Assembly: GCA_030248295.1 (NCBI GenBank)
Contig: JASANH010000239.1
Span: 620,001-684,000, forward strand
DNA from: Mesodorylaimus sp. YZB2_4
Lineage: Eukaryota > Nematoda > Enoplea > Dorylaimida > Dorylaimidae
Length of the DNA stretch: 64,000 nt
Direction: 5' to 3'
This document shows, piece after piece, positions 57,365 through 64,000 of this stretch (position 1 is its first letter; every line of letters begins with the position of its first letter). The notes beneath the pieces are model-generated. The model was given only the letters and a program-made list of their open reading frames with translations, had not been told where the DNA came from and made no database searches. The translations under genes and the position numbers were made by a program.

Positions 57365-60300
57365 ATGTGGGGCGAATTGGATGAAACGAGTGAAATTATG
57401 GATGGTGATGGGTTGGTGGAGAATTCGAATGATGGCCGGCCTGTGCAAGTGTATCGATCACAGCCGACTTACTTTGGCGATGGGTGAGTGTCTATGTTAG
57501 CATCCTGGGCCTGGATTGGTTGGTGGGCTGGTGCGGGTGCATATGTGTGAGGCCAGGACAGCATCTCGGGTTTGATTGAGGTCTCCTTTATGCAGTCCAG
57601 AGATTGTGTGAAAAAGTACCATTTTGCGCCTCTTTCAAATCAGAAAAATGGCGGGAAAATGTGTTGTAAGACCTGACTGACGGGAGTTTGTTGGTTTCAG
57701 ACGATCTCAAACGGCTGATCCAATTTTGTACAATATAATCGAATTGCATCAATATAAGCGGTATTTGCAAAGTGTGCATGCAAGTGGGGTAAGTACAGCC
57801 TGGTTATGCGCTTGATGCAGGGGGTGCGATGCGGTGTTCAGTAGGGATAGTCTCAGGCGAAACCAGTCCAATTTATGCAGTGGTTTGGGTTGCATGGTGA
57901 CAGCGGGATTTGCAAGGCAGCGCAGTTGCAAAGTTTGCACGCCTCGGGGGTAAGTGAGCGGGGTAGAATGCTGGGGTAGGGTGCTATGTGGAGGTGCAGT
58001 GTGGCGTAGTCAGTCGAAATGTTTGCATGGTGGCAGTTCGGTGGTTAGTCCAATCGCAATGTGCGCACGCCTGGGTGTAAGTCAAGTGCAGCCTGGTTGT
58101 GTGCGTGATGCAGTGCAGTGGTACTCGGTGCAACCTAAGCCTGGAGGAAGTGTGATCGATGAAGTCGGCGGGAAAGGCAACCGACTTGAGCAGCCAAGTC
58201 TTGTGACTATGCTGCCAGCATCGACCGACCCGGGTGTGAGGTCACCAAACCGACCCGACCCGACCCAGGGTCTGGATCGGCCCGACCCGATCCAGAACCG
58301 ATCCGACCGACCCAAACCGACCCGATCCACCCGACCCAAAGTTGTATTTCGCCCACTCATTTTTTTTCTGGCATGATGCATTGTTTCTTTTATCGATAAC
58401 AGACACCAGCAGTCAGGAAGAAGGGGCTGACGGATTTCGAACAAAAACGGAGGGGGAGGAGGAGGAGAACTTTAGGACTAAGTTAACGTGATCGTCCCCT
58501 GCCCCATGCTGTCTGAACCGACAGCGTAGAATTTCACAAAATTTTTACTGTCCAACTGCACCTGCAATATCCCGTTTCGCTTCTAGACTTGACTTCTTAG
58601 AGTGGAAGGTGGCCAGTATGAGGACAGCTTTTTAAATGTTTTTGGGCTAGGCCCCCCCCCCCCCCCCACCTACCCCAATTTCCATGGGTTTTGCCAGTTG
58701 CCAGCCAGCAGTCATAAGGCGATCAACTCTCATTACAGGCTCCCTCTGACGGCCTCACTTGTAGCTGCTCCGCTGGAGCATCACCGCCGAGGGCATCCTG
58801 CGCCAGAATCGGCGTTTCTGGATGATAGAGGGCAAGAACGGAGGGCCCCGACTGGCAATTAGGACCAGATTTCTCAATCGAGGGCACCACTTCCACCCTC
58901 TAATTGAATTCCTGGTGAATCGACCTCAGCCAGTTCTTTGAGAACGGGTTTCCTAAACTGGCGTCTTCAGCCAGAATAGAAGTGATGTGTTTCAGTCAGG
59001 GTTTCCCCCATCATCCTCTCACAAGCCAAATGAGCCGCGCTCCTATGTGAACAGAAGGTGGCTGGGGTCGAAACTTGCAAAAAAAAACGTCGATGTCATG
59101 CATGGGCGGCCAGTCCAGTGGGTTGAAGCGTCGATCCTAGCTGCCTGCACTGAAGACATGACTGGACGCCAGAGAGAAAATTTTGGCGGGAATTCAAAAT
59201 TCCGATCCGGCCGACCCACAGCTTGGGTCGGTTCCCCCAAACCGATCTGGCCCGGATCGGTGGGTCGGTCGATGCTGGCTAGCAGGCTAACTGGCTGAAA
59301 CATCAGCCCGAAGAGTTGACGTCTCCCGGCCAGGGGAGATCAATAATTCTCTTTCTGTAGCCATCGCCCGCCAGGTAGTGAGGTTACGTGGGGTCTAGGT
59401 CAATCGGACTTATAGATGTGGTGGTTCAGGTTATATGGTGGTCAAGGCAGTGGGGTAACTTTGGTGGAGACTGGTTGCGGGCTTGGTGCAGTGCACTGAT
59501 GCTTAAATGTGTGCTATGTGGAGGCGCAGTGGCACATGATCAGTCGAAATGGTGGCAGTAGGGTAGACAGTGCAGTTGCCAAGTGTGCGCGTTTCGGTTG
59601 ATTGTGGTGCAGCCTGGTTGTGTGCTTGATGCAGTGCAGTGCTGCCCAGTGTTTGTCATAACAATTCCGAATGGTTGCACGGTGGCAGTGCGGCAGTGCA
59701 GGTTTCCAGGCTTTCCAAACTTGAATTACCTCCGCTTAGCATGTGCCTTGTGATTGCACTGCACATGGTTTGGGGGGGTCTGGTCAAAGGGGTTAATGTT
59801 CGCCCAAAATGAGCACCGAATGGCCGCTAGGCAGGCCTCAGTCTCGTATGCTATTTTCAGGATACGTCTCAAATTCGAATTCCTGATTTGCCGCAAATAC
59901 GCGCCAAAGTTCCGGAGCAAGTGTATTCTATTTTGTGTGTTATGTTCTCGAGTTCTGACGAGATCTTATTTTCAGGGCCTCTGTTGACGGGTGTTGCGCT
60001 TACAGCTGCCTGCGCAAATCGTTGGCCAGTTTGGCGGCGTTTGCTGGCTTTGACGGTGAGATTTTGTTTTTCTTGTCTTTGGGCACAGTACCACTCGTAC
60101 TCGACAGAGTTCATTCTGGCCTGCAAAAGTTAAGGGAACCGAAAAGTGTTTGGAAAATTCGGAGCCGAAATCATAAAAAACAGGTTTAAAACTTTGAATT
60201 TCCCGCCTTTTCTGTATTTTGCTGATTATGCTGTAAATCAGTTGAAATTAGTGCACTAGTCTTGGAAGAGTGAAAATAATCAGCGGAAAATGTGTGTTAT

Positions 60301-60903
60301 TTATGCTCCAGGGTCCAATGCGAGGCACTGACGCAGTTAAAAAGCTTATTAGCTATAAATACATTGAAAAAGCTTAGGCTCGAGTAGGAATCGAACCCGC
60401 GCCTGGTATTGCCTGTCTTGACTAACAGTCAATAGGCCGGGTTCGACTCCCAGTAAAGGCTACAGTTTTTGTAAAGTATCTCGGTAATAGATCAGTGCTA
60501 TTTTAGATGTGGATGATCAAGTATTAGAACTGTTGACTGGCATGGCTGGTAGCCATTTGGATCGGATGACCACTCTGCTCTTCCAGTTGGAGAAACGTAG
60601 GAAGGATGGCTCGCAATGTCCCGATTCCATGGTAAGTGCTCAATATTAGCGAGTGGTGTGAAAGTGCAGGCCATAATCTCATTTCAGACAACGCTCAATC
60701 ACGCATTAAAACTGGTGGGCATCTCGAATCCGATCTCCTTATTGGACGAATACGATAAAAATGTACGCCAATATCAGCAGCGATTATGGACGGAATGTAG
60801 TCAATTAAGTCAGGAGGTGAGGACCTCGCTGGTGGCAAACAATGGAAGACAAAGCACATCCGCTGGCGAATTGGACCAAACAGGTGCTGAGATTGGAGAA
60901 TAA
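57365..60903 (+). CDS. Unrecognised multi-exon gene downstream of E2F
   Basis: Likely exons: start ATG 57365 (after an acceptor at 57358) to 57483, 57701-57788, 59861-60055, 60507-60631 and 60688-60903 (stop TAA). Phases match for the first three junctions and for the last. The 60055-60507 junction does not match, so one exon or an alternative site is missing there. The N terminus is acidic (MWGELDETSEIMDGDGLVEN) and is followed by RPVQVYRSQPTYFGDGRRSQ and ILYNIIELHQYKRYLQSVHA. Later parts look helical: LPQIRAKVPEQVYSILCVMF, VDDQVLELLTGMAGSHLDRM, TLLFQLEKRRKDGSQCPDSM and NHALKLVGISNPISLLDEYD. Codon use and exon shape resemble the flanking genes. I cannot name a family. It begins 235 bases after the E2F stop on the same strand, which would fit a trans-spliced operon. 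The 2.1-kb second intron carries an inverted-repeat element. Confidence 0.6.
58214..59279. mobile_element. CATCGACCGA-type inverted-repeat element, copy 3, with CCGACC arrays
   Basis: The left end GCCAGCATCGACCGACCCG and the right end GTGGGTCGGTCGATGCTGGC are inverted. Arrays of CGACCCGACCCGACCC and GATCC/GACCG lie just inside the left end (58250-58345), and GATCGGTGGGTCGG types inside the right end (59200-59270). Length is 1.07 kb with no transposase. It lies in an intron of the unrecognised gene and contains a poly-C run near 58651. Confidence 0.75.
59283..59390 (-). repeat. CTGAAACATCAACCC-family element, copy i
   Basis: GGCTGAAACATCAGCCCGAA, GTTGACGTCTCCCGGCCAGG and GGAGATCAATAATTCTCTTT are the reverse-strand form of the motifs in copy a. 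Confidence 0.7.
60372..60465. repeat. Inverted pair of tRNA T-arm-like sequences
   Basis: GAGTAGGAATCGAACCCGCG (a T arm on the minus strand) and CCGGGTTCGACTCCCAGTAA (a T arm on the plus strand) face each other 30 bases apart. It looks like a palindromic tRNA-derived repeat, not a functional tRNA. Confidence 0.5.
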
Positions 60904-61239
60904 TCGATAATGATGGCGAGTGATCGATGGGAGCTTTAGCCTTGATATTTGCTATTTCTTGCAAGTGCCTGATAATGGAAGTGGAACTGAGTGAAAGTGA
61001 TTTACCACACCTTGTCATATTCCCCTTGACAAATGTACAAATAACGGGTAACCTGACTCGAAACACGATACGATATAAATATCCACACCGCCGTGCGCTC
61101 TAGCAAGCAGAACTATGGCCATAATAGGCTGACCTATTAAGCAAAGAGGAAAATCCACGCCCGTTCCCGCGGGAAATAAGAAATGGACAGGAGGCCTGAT
61201 AAGTTCCATCATAAATAGCACTTGCATCCCGCACTATCC

Positions 61240-63732
61240 TCAAATAACATTAGTATCATTGCTCGATTTCGATAGCAGATCACGTAAAAAGTCAGATCCA
61301 CCAGCAGCCGAACTGGCACTGGCGCCACTGCCGACCAAAGGTGATCCGAAAGTGGGCAGATCCAAATTGAATCCAGGCGTGGAACTACGACTGGCCATCG
61401 TCGGACCGGCACTCATGGAAAAACCAGGTGTCATCGATCTCTGATCGGCGAAGGCGGTCGACATAGGCACGGCTGGCGAACGAGGAGAGCTTTCATTCTC
61501 CAAAAATTTCACAAATTGTGCAGCGATCGATTGTTCAGTCGATCTGGCCTGCGTTGGATGACCGTCACCACCCAAACGAAGAAATTGTAACCAGCCGCCA
61601 CTGCCCGCACCATACTCGACTTTCTTGAATTCCTCGTCGCTGAATCCCAGAATGGCACCCAACAAATGAGCCACTTCTCCTTTCTTATTCGTCGGAGCAG
61701 TGAAATATCCAAGAAATATATTCTTCAAAACGTCCCTGAAACATGATTCTCACCCACATTTTTCAAGTCAAAAACAGTCCAGGTTCATCAGACAAAAATT
61801 TCAGTCTCCTTACTTTTCATACTTTCTTAGCGCCTCAAAACTTAAAAGACGAGGAATGAGGCTGGAAAACATGGAAAAAGTCAGGGAATCTGAAAAGTTT
61901 CTGGAAAATTTGAGAAAATGATTTTTGAGCCATCATCAGAAAACTTTTGGAAAAGGTTGGATTTTGTAGGTACACATTTTTAAAATCACACAATTTTTCC
62001 GAGGACTCGTAACTCATGTAATAAAATAGTTAATCAGTTGAAATTTGTTTAGTGGTGCTAAATCTGCGGAAAAAAACTTGGAAAATTCGAATTATTGTCT
62101 GGAGAACCTGGAAAAATCATTTCCTGAAGCCTGAGAACAGATCTTCAGAGAAAGCGGGTAATCCAAAACTTAAAAACCTCAAATTGCAATTTATCACAGT
62201 TTTTCCTGATATTGGCTGTAAAACTCTCGTCAGGCTTCATGCAATCAAAAAAGGGGAAATTAATTTTCCATGATTTTTCACAGGTTTTTTCACCTGATTT
62301 TTCCCGCAAACTCAGGACTACTGAATTTCATTTGTTTTATCGCATGGGTAACAAGTCCTCAGAAAAAGTGGGTAATTTCAACCTTATTCGACCACAAAAT
62401 TCGACCTCCCAGTTTTTCCTGACCTTAGTTAAAAAATTCTTATTTTCTCGAGTTTTCCAGAGACTTTTTTAGATTCTCTGACTTCTCCCAAGTTTTCCAG
62501 CCTTGTATGAATCCTGTCTCAGAATTAATTTGAATTGGTTTTGTCATGCTGAGAAAGTGTGAAAAAAAGGGGAAAATCGAATTTTTATCTGAAGAGCCTG
62601 AAAAATCGGGGAAAATCACTTCCAAATCCCTGCATGAACCAAGAGTGACTTACAGATCATCAGAAAACGCGGGTGATATAAAATTTTAAGCCTCAAAATG
62701 TAATTTCTCACAGCTTTCCAAATTTTGGCTGTGAAACTCCCTCAGGATTCTTACAAAAAGAGAAAAATATTTCTCCCTGATTTTTTCCCGCAGGTTCAGC
62801 ACTGCCCAACTAATTTCAACCGATTTACTGATTTACAGCATGGCTAAGAAGTCCTTAGAAAAAGTGGGTAATTCGAAATTTCAGACTTCAAAATGCTCAG
62901 TTTTTCTCTGATTTTCGCTCCAAAATTCTCAATTTCCCCGAGTTTTCCAGAGACTTCTCGAATTCTCTGACTTTTCTTAATTTTCCAGCCTCCTATGCAC
63001 CGCGAGTCCCACTTACTTGTCAATTTTCGAATCTTTGACCCTTTGCAATTCGTTTAATTTCGACTGAAGCATGGCGCATTGATCATCTTTTGCATTCACT
63101 AAAATCAAAAAACTTTCATTTTGAATTAAAAAAAAAATCCATCAACCCTTACTTTGGGCTTTCAATTCGACCAGCAGTTTTTCTTTGGCCACCGCCTCTT
63201 CGGACAATGCCGATGTGGCATTTATGCTCGATTGACAATCAAAGAGTTGCTTCTTAAAAAGGGCATTTAATGCAGTTTTTATCACTCAGGCCTCGAGATC
63301 AAAATTTCGGGGTGTGGCTGCAATTATAGCTAGCTAGCACACTGGGGGCACCTAAGTATCAAATGAAGACCTATGGCACAACTCACTTTTACCGCATCAT
63401 TTACACTAACTATGGACCTTACCCGCAGCGACCTAGAATAGCTCCGTGGTCTAACGATAAATCTATGATAATAATCTCACTTTAGTGTGTTATTAGGGTA
63501 AAAAAGCCAAGTTGCTATAAGACCGCCTGAATTGAAGACAATTCTGGCAACTACTATGATCAAGTCACACACAGCTGTGCTCTAAGCATCACTCAACCGC
63601 GCCCCATGCAAGGAAACGAGTGACTTACTTGGACATCGCGTAGCTGCTGTTCCAACTGCCTTTTCTCCTCTCTGACCACATCAACTTCCCGTTTGTATCG
63701 TTTCACTTCGTTCGATATCATTGTATCACGTT
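61240..63732 (-). CDS. GRAB-domain golgin (GMAP-210/Rud3 type), C-terminal part
   Basis: Four exons on the minus strand join in phase: 63732-63629, 63252-63153, 63098-63017 and 61735-61240 (stop TGA). This gives about 259 residues; the gene continues upstream beyond what I could follow, so the N-terminal part is missing. The first three exons encode coiled coil (RYKREVDVVREEKRQLEQQL, ALSEEAVAKEKLLVELKAQ, AMLQSKLNELQRVKDSK). The last begins DVLKNIFLGYFTAPTNKKGE, then VAHLLGAILGFSDEEFKKVE and GSGGWLQFL. This corresponds to the GRAB domain that lets GMAP-210 and yeast Rud3 bind Arf1 on cis-Golgi membranes. The end is a Ser/Pro/Gly-rich tail (SRSSTPGFNLDLPTFGSPLV). Such golgins tether vesicles at the Golgi. 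The gene faces the unrecognised gene tail to tail, 336 bases apart. Its last intron (61736-63016) is filled with degenerate GGAAAAT repeats. Confidence 0.82.
61840..62990. repeat. Degenerate repeats filling a golgin intron
   Basis: Several diverged copies of a unit of roughly 300-400 bases recur, with landmarks CTTTTCAGATTCC or TTCTCTGACTT, TTTTCCAG, GAAAAAGTGGGTAATT, CCTGATTTTTCCCGCA and GTGAAACTCCCTCAGG or AAACTCTCGTCAGG. Examples are near 62150-62300, 62360-62480, 62660-62810 and 62860-62990. The same style appears at 2440-2530. Confidence 0.6.
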
Positions 63733-64000
63733 CTGAAAACCCCTTAATTATTGCTACACATTTTAAGCCCCACTTTCACATGCTACCCTCCGCCGCTGAC
63801 TCAAACTCAGCCAGTATGCACCTAGTCTGGCTGGCACAGGAAAGATTGGGAACACTCCAACCGGAGCAGCAAGTCTTCCGCCTATACCTGCAGCTGAAAC
63901 ATCAACCCGACGGGTCGACATGATCGATAGTGGGCCGGTCGTGGTCAGCAGCTTCGCAAGGGTGCCAACATCACACCCGCTCCTTATAGGTCGGTGTCTG
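63733..64000. repeat. Window edge with CTGAAACATCAACCC-family copy j
   Basis: From about 63835 the sequence carries CTCCAACCGGAGCAGCAAGT, TACCTGCAGCTGAAACATCA and ACCCGACGGGTCGACATGAT, the reverse-orientation form of the family. Whether further golgin exons lie beyond the window edge cannot be seen. Confidence 0.65.

Noticed and set aside
60372..60465. tRNA genes on both strands
   Set aside because: Only T-arm-like parts are present and they face each other; no complete cloverleaf.

Overview
This is animal (metazoan) nuclear DNA with spliced genes. It contains about ten protein-coding loci, one tRNA gene and a large load of non-autonomous transposons. Introns begin GT and end in TTTCAG, TTTTAG or similar. 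They range from about 54 bases to over 2 kb, and the long ones are packed with repeats. At three loci an acceptor-like TTTCAG or TTTTAG lies only 1 to 6 bases before the start codon, which suggests spliced-leader trans-splicing. Together with long poly-G/C tracts and Tc1-type elements this fits a nematode, perhaps one outside the Caenorhabditis group. The assignment is an inference, and another small invertebrate is not excluded.

Layout. 1-2657 is repeat debris. An MCFD2-like EF-hand protein is on + (2658-4315, 5' exon not found). A secreted dienelactone-hydrolase-like gene is on - (5235-6783); it lacks the nucleophile cysteine and carries an in-frame TGA. 6784-14378 is gene-poor. A Spred gene (EVH1 plus Sprouty domain) is on + (14379-18215). 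A complete eight-exon gene on - (22226-27742) encodes a signal peptide followed by duplicated Trp/Tyr/Arg/Gly/Asp-rich modules that I cannot place in any family; it is the most novel item here. Mediator subunit 29 is on - (30658-33236). A decayed Tc1 element with Sleeping-Beauty-like IR/DR ends (34930-36816) sits between two inverted tRNA-derived SINEs. A RUN / PDZ-like / PTB protein is on + (37498-41189), followed by a full-length anoctamin (TMEM16) on + (43404-52797). tRNA-Gly(GCC) is on - (54441-54511). An E2F4/5-type factor is on + (54990-57129). An unrecognised gene follows on + (57365-60903), so close that the pair may be an operon. The C-terminal part of a GRAB-domain golgin is on - (61240-63732).

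The genes belong to unrelated cellular processes: ER-Golgi traffic (MCFD2, golgin), Ras/MAPK inhibition (Spred), transcription (MED29, E2F), and membrane channel or scramblase activity (anoctamin). No pathway cluster is evident.

Repeats dominate the rest. They include a ~190-base family with a CTGAAACATCAACCC hairpin, several MITE families with recognisable terminal inverted repeats, foldback elements, elements with telomere-like subterminal arrays, a ~30-unit minisatellite in an anoctamin intron, and tRNA-derived SINEs. Exon limits were read by eye from splice motifs and reading-frame phase.
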